A stretch of 64,000 nt of DNA from Microbacterium gallinarum (GCF_014837165.1 NZ_JACSPM010000001.1:1198304-1262303), one strand, 5' to 3'. Positions 40,062 to 50,692 are shown, counted from the stretch's first letter. Program-made: numbers and translations. Notes: generated from the letters alone by a model not told the origin.

Positions 40062-40107
40062 TTGACGGATGCCGCGACCCGGCGTAACGTACAACCAAAT
40101 GGTTGTA
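40062..40107 (+). promoter_or_regulatory. arsR promoter with operator spanning the start codon
   Basis: TTGACG (40062-40067) and TAACGT (40085-40090) are spaced by exactly 17 bp. Transcription would start near 40097-40099, at the ATG. TACAACCAAATGGTTGTA (40090-40107) is a perfect 18-bp palindrome covering the last -10 base, the start site and the first codons. The ArsR protein could therefore block its own transcription start. Confidence 0.82.
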
Positions 40108-40500
40108 GATTCAGGACTCAGCGATGAACAGATCGACCGCGTGTTCCACGCGCTCGCCGCAGCGACGCGGCGCGACATCCTTCGGCGAGCGATCCAGGAC
40201 GAGCACTCGGTCTCGGCGCTCGCCGGCGAGTACGACATGTCGTTCGCGGCGGTGCAGAAGCACGTCGCGGTGCTCGAGGCGGCTGGTCTCATCATCAAGC
40301 GCGCCGAAGGGCGCGAGCGTCTCGTCCGGGCGGACCCGGTCATGATCGCCCGCGCCCGCGCACTCCTCGCACGTTACGAGGAGCTCTGGCGCTCGCGCAT
40401 CGACCGGCTCGATGCGCTCCTCGCCGAGCCCGCACAGGGGAATACCGACCGTCCCGGCCGGCCCGGCACCGACACCACCGATCCCACGCAAGGAGCATGA
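40099..40500 (+). CDS. ArsR/SmtB family regulator
   Basis: 133-residue winged helix repressor. ALAAATRRDILRRAIQDEHS and the recognition helix FAAVQKHVAVLEAAGLIIKRAEG are typical of the AHSA1-linked ArsR group that lacks metal-binding cysteines. The ATG at 40099 is inside the operator palindrome and 8 nt after the -10 box, so the message is predicted leaderless; an in-frame start at 40069 would lie upstream of the promoter. It is followed at once by the AHSA1 gene, its probable partner. The inducer is unknown. Confidence 0.9.
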   Translation: MVVDSGLSDEQIDRVFHALAAATRRDILRRAIQDEHSVSALAGEYDMSFAAVQKHVAVLEAAGLIIKRAEGRERLVRADPVMIARARALLARYEELWRSRIDRLDALLAEPAQGNTDRPGRPGTDTTDPTQGA

Positions 40501-40501
40501 G

Positions 40502-41482
40502 ATGCCCGTCACCGATGTCACCACCGATCCCGAAGCGCTCACCATGACGCTCACGGCCGACTTCGACGCGCCCGCCGAGCGGCTGTGGGCCGCCTTCACC
40601 GAGCCGCAGCAGCTCGAGCGCTTCTGGGGCCCCCCGGGCTGGCCGGCGCGCTTCCCCACGTTCGAGTTCTCGGTCGGCGGGCGCGCGGTCTACTACATGA
40701 CCAGCCCGCAGGGCGAGAAGTCGTACGGCTCATGGGAGTTCCTCGAGATCGATGCGCCGCGCGGCTTCACCGTGCTCGACAACTTCGCCAACGAAGACGG
40801 CGCGCCGCTCGAAGGCATGCCGGTCATGCGGGTCGTCTTCACCTTCGAGCCGACCGCGACCGGCTCCCGCATGGTCAACGTCTCGCACTTCGCGTCGGCC
40901 GACGCGCTGCAGCAGGTCGTCGACTTCGGCGCCGTGGAAGGCTCGACGATGGCCATCAACCAGCTCGACCGGGTGCTCGAAGGGCTGCGCGCCTACGCGG
41001 CGGGCAAGGGCACGCAGACCGAGATCCTCGACGACACTCACGTGCGCATCACGCGCCTGATCGAGGGACCCATCGACCTGGTGTGGCGCGCCCACCAGGA
41101 GCCGGAGCTGCTCGAGAAGTGGATGCTCGGTCCCGACGGCTGGCGGATGACGGTGTGCGAAGTCGATCCGGCCGTCGGCGGGAAGTACCGCTACCAGTGG
41201 GCGCCCATCGAGGGCACCGAGGGCGAGCCCTTCGGCTTCGACGGCGAGACGGTGCTCTCGGAGGCGCCGCGCCGCGCGGTCACCACCGAGCACATGACGG
41301 GCACCGACTACCCGTCGACGCTCAACGACCTCAACCTCGACGAGGAGGACGGCGCGACTCTCATCACGCTGCTCATCGAGTACCCCGACAAGGAGACGCG
41401 CGACATCGTCCTCGGCACCGGGATGACCGAGGGCATGGAGGCCAGCTACGCCCGCCTCGAAGGAGTCCTGGCGGCGGTCTGA
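40502..41482 (+). CDS. SRPBCC protein with two AHSA1 (START-like) domains
   Basis: 326 residues, two tandem activator-of-Hsp90-ATPase-like (AHSA1) domains of about 150 residues: first from LTADFDAPAERLWAAFTEP, second from ITRLIEGPIDLVWRAHQEPE. Both contain the helix-grip entry W(R/G)P-type segments (RFWGPPGWPARF, KWMLGPDGWRMTV). Such proteins bind hydrophobic ligands; pairing with an ArsR regulator is very common in actinobacteria and implies a small-molecule response. Ribosome site AAGGAG (40489-40494) precedes the ATG; the arsR stop is one base upstream. Confidence 0.9.
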   Translation: MPVTDVTTDPEALTMTLTADFDAPAERLWAAFTEPQQLERFWGPPGWPARFPTFEFSVGGRAVYYMTSPQGEKSYGSWEFLEIDAPRGFTVLDNFANEDGAPLEGMPVMRVVFTFEPTATGSRMVNVSHFASADALQQVVDFGAVEGSTMAINQLDRVLEGLRAYAAGKGTQTEILDDTHVRITRLIEGPIDLVWRAHQEPELLEKWMLGPDGWRMTVCEVDPAVGGKYRYQWAPIEGTEGEPFGFDGETVLSEAPRRAVTTEHMTGTDYPSTLNDLNLDEEDGATLITLLIEYPDKETRDIVLGTGMTEGMEASYARLEGVLAAV

Positions 41483-41500
41483 CCCGCGCTCACGACGAAC

Positions 41501-41540
41501 AGAACGGGGGACGGCTGCCGCGGCATCCGTCCCCCGTTCT
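41501..41540. terminator. Strong hairpin between converging genes
   Basis: AGAACGGGGGACGG (41501-41514) pairs perfectly with CCGTCCCCCGTTCT (41527-41540), and the loop contains a further TGCCG/CGGCA pairing. It separates the AHSA1 gene from the converging desaturase and contains the GGCATCC word, typical of several terminators here. Confidence 0.72.
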
Positions 41541-41555
41541 CCGGTGAGCGGGGCG

Positions 41556-42626
41556 TCAGGCCGGTCGGAAGCGGTTCACCATCGGGCAGTCGAACGGGTC
41601 GCGGGCGGCGAGACCGACGCGGTTGAGATACGCGATGACGATGGCGTACGACTCGATGAGGCTGGTCTCGGTGTAGGGCACACCGCGCGTGCGGCACTGC
41701 TCGATCACGATCTCGCGCGCCTTGGAGAGGTACGGCCGGGCCATGCTCGGGAAGAGATGGTGCTCGACCTGGTAGTTCAGACCGCCCATGAGCGCCGTGG
41801 CCCACCAGCCGCCGCGAATGTTGCGCGACGTGCGCACCTGCTTCGAGAAGAAGTCGAGCTTGGCGTCGGGGGCGATGATCGGCATGCCCTTGTGGTTCGG
41901 CGCGAACGAGGCGCCCATGTAGACGCCGAAGACGGCCAGCTGCACGCCGAGGAACGCGAACGCCATGCCGATGGGCAGGAACAGGAAGATGGGAGTGAGG
42001 TACAGCGAGAAGCGCAGCGCGATGAGGCCGAGCTCGATCCAGCGGCCCTTGACCTCGCCGCGCGAGAACAGGTGCTTGAGGCCCAGTGCGTGAAGGTTCG
42101 CGCCTTCGAGCGTGAGGAGGGGGAAGAACAGCCACCCCTGCTTGCGGGTGATCAAGGCACCCAGACGCCCCACCTTCGCGGCATCCTCCTCGAGGAACCT
42201 GATGGTGTCGACCTCGATGTCGGGGTCCTTGCCCACGCGGTTCGGGTTGGCGTGATGGCGATTGTGCTTGTTGTTCCACCACGACAGGCTGATGCCGACC
42301 ACGCCGGCTGCGAGGAAGCGGCCGAGCCGGTCGTTCGCCGGGCCCGACGCGAGGATCTGCCGGTGCGCGGCCTCGTGCGCCAGGAACGCCACCTGCGTGA
42401 AGATGATGCCGAGGGCCCCGGCGATCAGGAGCTGGTACCAGGTGTCGCCCAGCAGGATGAAGCCGGTGATGGCCCCGCCGAATGCCAGCACGAGCGCGGT
42501 GCCCACGATGGCGTAGAACCATTCGGCTCGGCGCAGCAGTCCGGTTTCACGCACGACCTGCGACACCTCGGTGTAGGCACGGGCCACGGGCGGGAACGTC
42601 TCGGCCCCGGCGTACGTCTGGCGCAC
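41556..42626 (-). CDS. Membrane fatty acid desaturase (acyl-lipid type)
   Basis: Di-iron membrane desaturase of 356 residues. Three histidine boxes are intact: HEAAH (about 95-100), HNRHH (about 123) and QVEHHLFP (about 305). Helices flank them as usual. It introduces a double bond into acyl chains, adjusting membrane fluidity; the regiochemistry cannot be told. The only in-frame start is GTG 42624-42626, downstream of an upstream TAA, with no strong ribosome binding site. Electron donor genes are not adjacent. Confidence 0.9.
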   Translation of the reverse strand: MRQTYAGAETFPPVARAYTEVSQVVRETGLLRRAEWFYAIVGTALVLAFGGAITGFILLGDTWYQLLIAGALGIIFTQVAFLAHEAAHRQILASGPANDRLGRFLAAGVVGISLSWWNNKHNRHHANPNRVGKDPDIEVDTIRFLEEDAAKVGRLGALITRKQGWLFFPLLTLEGANLHALGLKHLFSRGEVKGRWIELGLIALRFSLYLTPIFLFLPIGMAFAFLGVQLAVFGVYMGASFAPNHKGMPIIAPDAKLDFFSKQVRTSRNIRGGWWATALMGGLNYQVEHHLFPSMARPYLSKAREIVIEQCRTRGVPYTETSLIESYAIVIAYLNRVGLAARDPFDCPMVNRFRPA

Positions 42627-42885
42627 AGCGCCGAGACGACCTTCGGGGGCGACGGGAGTGAGGATGGCGATGATTGCACCTGCTCTGGGTCGGATGCCGA
42701 CCTCTTGGTCGACGCGGAGCCACAGGCGGATGCCGATCGCTTAGGCCCACCCTACGCACGTGCATATGGCCCGACCGGTATAGGAGGGGACTCCCAGGCC
42801 ATTGGGGGCGGGTCCTCATCGGGCGCTCATCGGACCGAGGCCGCGCGCTGCCGGAACTGTGCCGGGCGCCGCCTACGATGGGCTC
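42627..42885. promoter_or_regulatory. Divergent intergenic region, desaturase to TerC gene
   Basis: No gene is seen in these 259 bp. At the right end TACGAT (42874-42879) stands 6 nt before the GTG of the rightward gene, a leaderless promoter. For the leftward desaturase, TAGGGT near 42745-42750 is a candidate -10 box, giving a leader of over 100 nt. No clear operator is seen. Confidence 0.45.
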
Positions 42886-43776
42886 GTGGACTTCTCCCTC
42901 GAATTCACCCCTGACCTGATCGCCGTCTTCCTCACGCTCTTCGTGCTCGAGGTGGTCCTGGGTGTCGACAACGTCATCTTCATCTCGATCCTCGCGTCCA
43001 AGCTGCCGAAGGAGCAGCAGGCGAAGGCCCGCAACCTCGGCCTGACGCTCGCGATGGTCATGCGGGTGGTCCTCGTGCTCTTCGCGGGCTGGATCATCAC
43101 GCTCAAGGAGGACGTCTTCTTCATCGGCGAGATGGGCTTCTCGTGGAAGGATCTCATCCTCATCGCGGGTGGCCTGTTCCTGGTCTACAAGGCCGTCACC
43201 GAGATCCATCACAAGCTCGAGGGCGCCGAGGAGGAGCACGGCGGGGTGGGCCGCAAGACCATCACGTTCGGATCTGTGCTCATCCAGATCCTGCTCCTCG
43301 ACCTCGTCTTCTCGCTCGACTCCGTCATCACCGCGGTCGGCATGACGGAGAGTCTGGTGGTGATCATCACGGTCGTGGTGCTGTCGTTCGGCATCATGCT
43401 GTTCGCCTCCCGCTTCATCTTCGCGTTCGTGAACAAGCACCCCACCGTGAAGATGCTGGCGCTGTCGTTCCTCCTCCTCATCGGCGTGTTCCTCGTCGCC
43501 GAAGGTTTCGAGATCAAGATCGACAAGGCATTCATCTACGGCCCGATGGCGTTCGCGATCTTCGTCGAGGGGCTCAACCTGGCCTACTCCGCCCGCAAGG
43601 CGAAGCGCGAGCAGAAGCGTCAGCATGCAGTGCAGCTGCGCCCGCAGTACCCCGACGTCGACGAGTCCGTCGCGGTGTCCTCGGCGCTGGGCGCCTCGGG
43701 CGGCTCGGTGGGCCTCTCGCGCAAGCCCGTTGCCGGAGAGATGATCGCCGAGGACGAGCGCGCCGGCCTGGGCTGA
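42886..43776 (+). CDS. TerC family membrane protein
   Basis: 296 residues, TerC/Alx-type integral membrane protein with about seven helices. Paired acidic motifs are conserved: FVLEVVLGVDNVIFISILA in the first half and LDLVFSLDSVITAVGMTE in the second, which coordinate a metal ion in Mn2+ exporters of this family (Alx, MneA/TerC). Manganese export or exoenzyme metalation is thus likely. The C-terminal 55 residues are hydrophilic. The GTG 42886 is chosen over an upstream ATG because of the TACGAT box 6 nt before it. Confidence 0.88.
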   Translation: MDFSLEFTPDLIAVFLTLFVLEVVLGVDNVIFISILASKLPKEQQAKARNLGLTLAMVMRVVLVLFAGWIITLKEDVFFIGEMGFSWKDLILIAGGLFLVYKAVTEIHHKLEGAEEEHGGVGRKTITFGSVLIQILLLDLVFSLDSVITAVGMTESLVVIITVVVLSFGIMLFASRFIFAFVNKHPTVKMLALSFLLLIGVFLVAEGFEIKIDKAFIYGPMAFAIFVEGLNLAYSARKAKREQKRQHAVQLRPQYPDVDESVAVSSALGASGGSVGLSRKPVAGEMIAEDERAGLG

Positions 43777-43805
43777 TCCGACCCCCCGTCGAGCGGACGG
43801 ATCAG
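43773..43805. terminator. Weak hairpin between converging terC and kdpE genes
   Basis: CTGATCCG (43773-43780) and CGGATCAG (43798-43805) form an 8-bp stem spanning both stop codons. No T-tract. It could help end transcription on both sides. Confidence 0.4.
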
Positions 43806-44482
43806 GCGGGATCGATCACGAGCCGGTAGCCCATGCCCGACTCGGTCAGGAGGTGCGCCGGCCGGGACGGATCCGCTTCGAGCTTCTTGCGCAGCTGCGA
43901 CAGGTACAGCCGGAGGTAGCCGGTGTCCGTCACCTGCTCGGTGCCCCAGATCTCCTTCAGGAGCGCCTGCCGCGTCACCAGCGCGCCCGGGTGCCGCACC
44001 AGGACCTCGAGGATCTGCCACTCGGTCGGTGTGAGGTGCACGAGCACGCCGTCACGCGTGACGGAGCGTGCCGACAGGTCGACCCGCACATCGCCGAACG
44101 ACACGACGGGCTGGTCGTCGGATGCCGGAGCCCGGCGCGACAGGGCGCGCAGGCGTGCGAGCAGCTCATCGATCTGGAACGGCTTCGTCACGAAGTCGTC
44201 GGCTCCGGCATCCAGGGCGTCCACCTTGTCGGCCGAGCCGGTGCGTCCCGACACCACGATGATCGGGGCGGTGGTCCAGCCCCGCAGCGCCTCGATGACC
44301 TGCATGCCGTCGAGGCGCGGCATCCCGAGGTCGACCATCACGATGTCGGGCCGCTCCTTCGCGGCGAGGGCGATGGCTGCGGCGCCGTCGGGGGCGGCGA
44401 TGACGTCGTAGCCGTGCGCCGACAGCGTGATGCGCAGCGCGCGGACGAGCTGCGGGTCGTCGTCGGCGACGAGCACCTTCAC
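43802..44482 (-). CDS. kdpE: OmpR-family response regulator, KdpE
   Basis: 226 residues. The receiver domain has the acidic pair (ADDDPQ), phosphoacceptor D51 in MVDLGMPRLDGM, and switch Lys in DDFVTKPF. A winged-helix DNA-binding domain follows (LTPTEWQILEVLVRHPGALVT, then GTEQVTDTGYLRLYLSQLRK), a close match to KdpE, which controls the K+-uptake operon kdpFABC. No kdpFABC is present in this window. Its start overlaps the kinase gene stop (ATGA). Confidence 0.93.
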   Translation of the reverse strand: MKVLVADDDPQLVRALRITLSAHGYDVIAAPDGAAAIALAAKERPDIVMVDLGMPRLDGMQVIEALRGWTTAPIIVVSGRTGSADKVDALDAGADDFVTKPFQIDELLARLRALSRRAPASDDQPVVSFGDVRVDLSARSVTRDGVLVHLTPTEWQILEVLVRHPGALVTRQALLKEIWGTEQVTDTGYLRLYLSQLRKKLEADPSRPAHLLTESGMGYRLVIDPA

Positions 44483-46338
44483 GACGCGCTCCCCGCGACA
44501 GGCAGCGCGATCACCATCGTCAGCCCTCCTCCGGGCGTGTCCTCGGGCGTGAGCGTACCGCCCATGCCGTCGGTGAAGCCCTTCGACAGTGCCAGGCCGA
44601 GTCCGAGGCCCGCGGTGTTGTCGGTGTCCCCGAGACGCTGGAACGGCGCGAACATCTCGTTGCGCCGCTCCGGTGCGACGCCTGCGCCGTGGTCGGCGAT
44701 GCGCACCTCTGCCATCTTCCCGTTCACCCTCGTGCCGATCTCGACGCGCGTGCCCTCGGGCGCGTGACGCTCGGCGTTGGCCAGAACGTTCACGAGCACG
44801 CGCTGCAGCAGCACCGGGTCGGCCGCGATCGCCGGCAGCTCGCCGTCGAGGGCGAGGCCGACGGCGTCGGGTCCGAGGTCGAGCTCCTCGAGCGCGGCGA
44901 GAATCGCCTCGGCGGCGTCGACCGGTCGCAGCGACACCGCGAGCACGCCCGCCTGCACGCGGCCGACATCGAGCAGGTCGGTCACGAGCGTCGACAGCGT
45001 CGCGAGACTCTCGTCCGCGGTGGTGAGGAGCTCCGATCGGTCGGCGTCGGACAGAGTGGGCCCCGCGGCACGCAGGCCGCCGACGCCGGCGATGGCGGCG
45101 GCGAGCGGTCGTCGCACGTCATGGCTGACCGCCGACAGCAGCGCGCTGCGCACCTGGTCGGCGACCGCCAGCGATTCCGCCGCGCGCGCCGCCTGCGTGA
45201 GCTCGGCGCGTTCCAGCGCGGCACCGAGCTGGGCGACGACGACGTCGAGCAGCCGGCGCTCCGAGGCATCCGGAGCGCGACCGTGGAGCTCGAGCACGGC
45301 TCGGGGCTCGCCGTTGCGCCTGCCAACGGGCACCGACTCGAATCGGCCGTCGCGCACGGGCTCGCCGTCGGTGGCGAGCAGTGTGCCGTCGCTGTCGACG
45401 AGCCGTACCCCGGCGAGGCCGAACGCCTCGCGCGTGCGGCCGACGAGGGCGGGCACGGCGCTCTCGCCGCGCAGCACGTTGCCTGCCACGGTCGCCAGCA
45501 GTTCGGCTTCGGCCGTCGCGCGCTGCGCGATGCGAGCGCGTCGGGCCGCCTGGTCGACGATGTAGCTCACGAGCAGCGCGATCAGCACGTAGAGCAGGAG
45601 CGCCCACAGGTGAAGCGGGTCGGAGACGGCGACGGTGAACAGCGGCGCGACGAAGAGGAAGTCGAGCGTGAGCCCTGACAGCACGGCGGCGAACAGTGCC
45701 GGCCAGATGCCGCCGACGAGCGCGACGATCACGACGAGCAGCTGGAACGCCAGCACGTCCGACGTGATCGACTCGGGCGTGCGCGCGCTGTAGAGCAGCC
45801 AGGTGAGCAGCGGGCCGAACACCAGCGCGACGGCGAAGCCCAGCACGACGCGCTCGCGGCTCAGGGCTCCGCCGGTCACGCGCGGGAGGCTGAACCGATC
45901 GCCCGCGCGCGCGTGCGCGACGAGCTGCACGTCGAGGTCCCCCTGCTCCCGCACGACGGTCGCGGCGACACCCGGTCCGGAGAGCGCGGCGGCGAGCCGG
46001 CCGCGTCGACTGACGCCGAGCACCAGCTGGGTCGCGTGGTGCGAGCGCGCGAACTCGACCACCGCGCGGGCGATGTCGCCGCCGATGACCTGGTGGTAGG
46101 TGCCGCCGAGCGACTCCACCAGCGGCCGCTGCGCCGCGAGCTCCGTGGGCTCGGCCGGCCGGCCGGCGCTCTCGGTCGCGACATGGAGGGCATGCAGCTC
46201 AGCGTCTCCGGCGCGCTCGGCCATGCGCGCGGCGCGACGGATCAGCGTCTCGCCCTCGGGTCCGCCGCTCAGCGCGACGACGATGCGCTCGCGCGCGCCC
46301 GTGCGGTCATCGATCTCGCCCACGTCTCGATCCAACAC
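44479..46338 (-). CDS. KdpD-like sensor kinase without the N-terminal KdpD domain
   Basis: 619 residues, about 200-250 shorter than typical KdpD. The order is universal stress protein-like domain (about 17-145, ERIVVALSGGPEGETLI), four-helix DUF4118 membrane domain (about 165-275), a GAF-like linker, HisKA with H406 in SAVSHDVRRPLAAA, and HATPase (VNVLANAERHAPEG, ADHGAGVAPERR, GLGLGLALSKGF). The KdpD (PF02702) sensor/Walker domain and the rest of the N-terminus are absent; the short gap up to 46450 cannot encode them. Such truncated forms pair with KdpE in some actinobacteria. GTG 46336-46338 is the only good start. Confidence 0.88.
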   Translation of the reverse strand: MLDRDVGEIDDRTGARERIVVALSGGPEGETLIRRAARMAERAGDAELHALHVATESAGRPAEPTELAAQRPLVESLGGTYHQVIGGDIARAVVEFARSHHATQLVLGVSRRGRLAAALSGPGVAATVVREQGDLDVQLVAHARAGDRFSLPRVTGGALSRERVVLGFAVALVFGPLLTWLLYSARTPESITSDVLAFQLLVVIVALVGGIWPALFAAVLSGLTLDFLFVAPLFTVAVSDPLHLWALLLYVLIALLVSYIVDQAARRARIAQRATAEAELLATVAGNVLRGESAVPALVGRTREAFGLAGVRLVDSDGTLLATDGEPVRDGRFESVPVGRRNGEPRAVLELHGRAPDASERRLLDVVVAQLGAALERAELTQAARAAESLAVADQVRSALLSAVSHDVRRPLAAAIAGVGGLRAAGPTLSDADRSELLTTADESLATLSTLVTDLLDVGRVQAGVLAVSLRPVDAAEAILAALEELDLGPDAVGLALDGELPAIAADPVLLQRVLVNVLANAERHAPEGTRVEIGTRVNGKMAEVRIADHGAGVAPERRNEMFAPFQRLGDTDNTAGLGLGLALSKGFTDGMGGTLTPEDTPGGGLTMVIALPVAGSAS

Positions 46339-46449
46339 CCGTGTGCGCCCGCATCCCGCCGGTCCTCACGGTTTCCATGCGGAAGGGCGTGTCGATCGCT
46401 GCTGTGGACAACGTACGCGGGCGCGCGTCGGCAGCCCTAGCGTGGAGCC

Positions 46450-46679
46450 ATGATGCAGGGACTCACCGGCTGGCACTTCGTGATCATCTTCTACCTTCTC
46501 GTGCTGGCGGTGATCGCTCTCGCGCTGTACGTCGTCGTGCGGCTCGCGGTGCTCCATGCGCTCAAGGCGCACACAAGGTGGCAGGCGGGCGCGGCCGGCG
46601 CCGCAGGCGCTGCGAACACCAGCAACCCCGTCGGACCTCCCGCACCCGGCACCAGCGGGCACGACCCGCTGCCCGAGGT

Positions 46680-46683
<4 letters not shown>
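46450..46683 (+). CDS. 77-residue single-pass membrane protein
   Basis: Hypothetical protein. A hydrophobic N-terminal helix (HFVIIFYLLVLAVIALALYV) is followed by a short basic stretch and an Ala/Gly/Pro-rich C-terminus. ATG 46450 is preceded by TAGCGT (46438-46443) at 6 nt. Its TAG stop overlaps a CTAG (46680-46683) that on the other strand is the stop codon of sufU. The sequence gives no hint of function. Confidence 0.65.
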
Positions 46684-48409
<1,726 letters not shown>

Positions 48410-48494
48410 CTACGCGGGTCGGCGCCGCCGCGGGTGGGGTCGAGGTTCACCCCGGCGGGGTCTGCACGCCGGCGGACTCGGCGTGCTCGACGGA

Positions 48495-50585
48495 CTACGC
48501 AGGCGGCCCCGCCGGGCGGGTCGCGCGGCGCGCGTGCGGGTGCACCGCGGGGTGCGGCGTAGGCCGGCCGGCCCGCTCATCGCCGGGCAGCGGCCGCGAC
48601 CGGCGCCCGTAGATGAGCTCCGACGAGTCGAGCAGCCACGGCACGAGCGTGATCGAGACGCCGTGCACGAGCATGAGCGCCTGGGCGATACGCCGCGACC
48701 GCCGATTGTGCAGCAGCGACTCCCACCAGTGGCCCACGATGTACTGCGGCAGGTAGACGGTGACCACCGACGAGCCGAACTTCTCGCGGTACTGCTTGAT
48801 GAAACGGGCGACGGGGGTGGCGTACGAGCGGTACGGCGACTCGATGATCACGAGTTCCACGGGAACGCGACGCTCGACCCACTCGCGCTGGAGCTCGGCG
48901 GCGTCCTCCTCGCTGACGGCGACATGCACCGCGATGGTCCTGTCGTGATCGGCGGCGAGAGCGTAGTCGACGGCCTTGAGCACGGGCTTCTGCAACCGGT
49001 TCACGAGGATGATCGCGAGGTCGCCGTCGGCGCCGAACCGGGTCGTGTCGTCCACCCGGATCTCCTGCTCGACGTCTCGGTAGTAGCGGTTCACCCCGAT
49101 CATCAGCACCGAGAGCACCGGGATCGCGATGAAGACGAGGCATGCACCGTGGGTGAACTTCGTGATCGTCACGATCAGCAGGACCGAGATCGTCATCGCC
49201 GCTCCGAGTGCGTTGATCGCGAGTCCGCTATAGGCCGAGTGGCGTTCACGGCGAGCGGATGCCGCGGCCGCAGCATCCGTCGACGATCCGGTCAGCTCGC
49301 GCAGCGCCCGCCTCCAGTGGCGCACCATGCCGATCTGGCCGATCGAGAACGACACGAACACGCCGATGATGTAGAGCTGGATCAGCGTCGTGAGATTCGC
49401 ACGGTAGATGATCAGCACCGCTATCGCGGCGATGCCCAGGAGGATCATGCCGTTCGAGTACACGAGGCGGTCGCCGCGGGTGTTGAGCGCCTTCGGCGCG
49501 AAGCCGTCGCGGGCGAGCACGGCGCCGAGCAGCGGGAAGCCGTTGAACGCGGTGTTGGCCGCCAGCAGCAGCACGCACGCCGTCGCGGCCTGGATCACGT
49601 AGAAGGGGATCGAGCCCATCCCGAAGGTGGCGGCCGCGACCTGCGCCATGAGGCTGGGCTGCGGCTGGGTCGCGCAGTCGAAGCCGATCAGATGACAGGC
49701 GTTCTCGGCATAGTGCACGCCCGAGACCAGGGCGAGGGCGGTGAGCCCGGAGAACAGCAGGATCGCGATGCCGCCCATGAGGGTCAGCGTCATCTGCGCG
49801 TTGCGGATCTTCGGCTTGCGGAACGCGGGCACGCCGTTGGAGACGGCCTCGACCCCTGTGAGCGCGGAGCACCCGCTCGAGAACGCGCGCAGGACGAGGA
49901 GGATCACCGCAGCCTGCGTCAGCTGCTCGGCTTGGACGCCGTACTCCGCGCTCGACGCGACCGGCGGATCGCCCATCAGCGTGCGGGTCAGGCCGACGAC
50001 GATCATGACCGCCACGGACCCGATGAACACATACGTGGGGATCGCGAACGCGAAGGACGCTTCCCGCACGCCGCGCAGGTTCACGATGATGATCAGGATG
50101 ACGAATCCCACGGCGAGCTCGATGCGTCCCGGGTCGAGTTCGGGGATCGCGGAGATGATGTTGTCCACGCCGGAGGCCACGGACACCGCGACGGTGAGCA
50201 CGTAGTCGACCAGGAGCGCCGCCGCGACGACCACGCCGGGGACCTCGCCGAGGTTCTTGCGGGCGACCTCGTAGTCGCCGCCGCCCGACGGGTACGCCTT
50301 GATGAGCTGCCGGTAGCTCGCGACGACCACGATGAGGAGCACCACGACCGCGGCGGCGACCCACGGCGAGAACGCGAGGAACGCGGTGCCGCCGATCAGC
50401 AGGATCATCAGCAGCTCCTGCGGGGCGTAGGCCACCGAGCTCAATGCGTCCGAGGCGAAGATCGGGAGCGCGCGGCGCTTGGGCAGGAGCTGTTCGTCCA
50501 GGGTCTCGGACGTGAGCGGGTCGCCCAGGATCAGGCGCTTGGCGAGCCGCGGTTCGTCGCCCGGCTCTCGTGGTTCGCTTGTCAC
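48495..50585 (-). CDS. KimA-like potassium/proton symporter (APC superfamily)
   Basis: 696 residues. The 12-helix APC core shares long stretches with Bacillus KimA (YdaO): IFASDALSSVAYAPQELL, SYRQLIKAYPSGGGDYEVAR, LLVDYVLTVAVSVASGVD, FSSGCSALTGVEAVSNGVPAF and ANTAFNGFPLLGAVLARDG. KimA is a high-affinity K+ importer controlled by c-di-AMP. Residues about 500-660 form a universal-stress-like cytoplasmic domain. Arg/Pro-rich tail. Start GTG 50583-50585 has TAGTGT (50594-50599) 8 nt upstream. Recognition is from memory of the KimA sequence; other APC members remain possible. Confidence 0.82.
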   Translation of the reverse strand: MTSEPREPGDEPRLAKRLILGDPLTSETLDEQLLPKRRALPIFASDALSSVAYAPQELLMILLIGGTAFLAFSPWVAAAVVVLLIVVVASYRQLIKAYPSGGGDYEVARKNLGEVPGVVVAAALLVDYVLTVAVSVASGVDNIISAIPELDPGRIELAVGFVILIIIVNLRGVREASFAFAIPTYVFIGSVAVMIVVGLTRTLMGDPPVASSAEYGVQAEQLTQAAVILLVLRAFSSGCSALTGVEAVSNGVPAFRKPKIRNAQMTLTLMGGIAILLFSGLTALALVSGVHYAENACHLIGFDCATQPQPSLMAQVAAATFGMGSIPFYVIQAATACVLLLAANTAFNGFPLLGAVLARDGFAPKALNTRGDRLVYSNGMILLGIAAIAVLIIYRANLTTLIQLYIIGVFVSFSIGQIGMVRHWRRALRELTGSSTDAAAAASARRERHSAYSGLAINALGAAMTISVLLIVTITKFTHGACLVFIAIPVLSVLMIGVNRYYRDVEQEIRVDDTTRFGADGDLAIILVNRLQKPVLKAVDYALAADHDRTIAVHVAVSEEDAAELQREWVERRVPVELVIIESPYRSYATPVARFIKQYREKFGSSVVTVYLPQYIVGHWWESLLHNRRSRRIAQALMLVHGVSITLVPWLLDSSELIYGRRSRPLPGDERAGRPTPHPAVHPHARRATRPAGPPA

Positions 50586-50692
50586 GGCTGGCGACACTAC
50601 GCTCGCCGCATCGGGATGAGGGGCATCCTCACGGAATCCATGCGCACCCCGGGATCTGGGGCGGCCGCGCGCGCTCTGGGATGATCGGAGGC

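Noticed and set aside
42802-42885. Upstream ATG extension of the TerC protein
   Set aside because: It adds an arginine/proline-rich stretch with no helix, and the promoter box lies 6 nt before GTG 42886.
43802-46338. Complete KdpD
   Set aside because: The sequence upstream of 46338 is a promoter region and a different gene; no KdpD domain is possible.
50586-50690. c-di-AMP (ydaO-type) riboswitch upstream of the KimA-like gene
   Set aside because: The gap is about 100 bp with no recognisable aptamer; the leaderless -10 at 50594-50599 leaves no leader.
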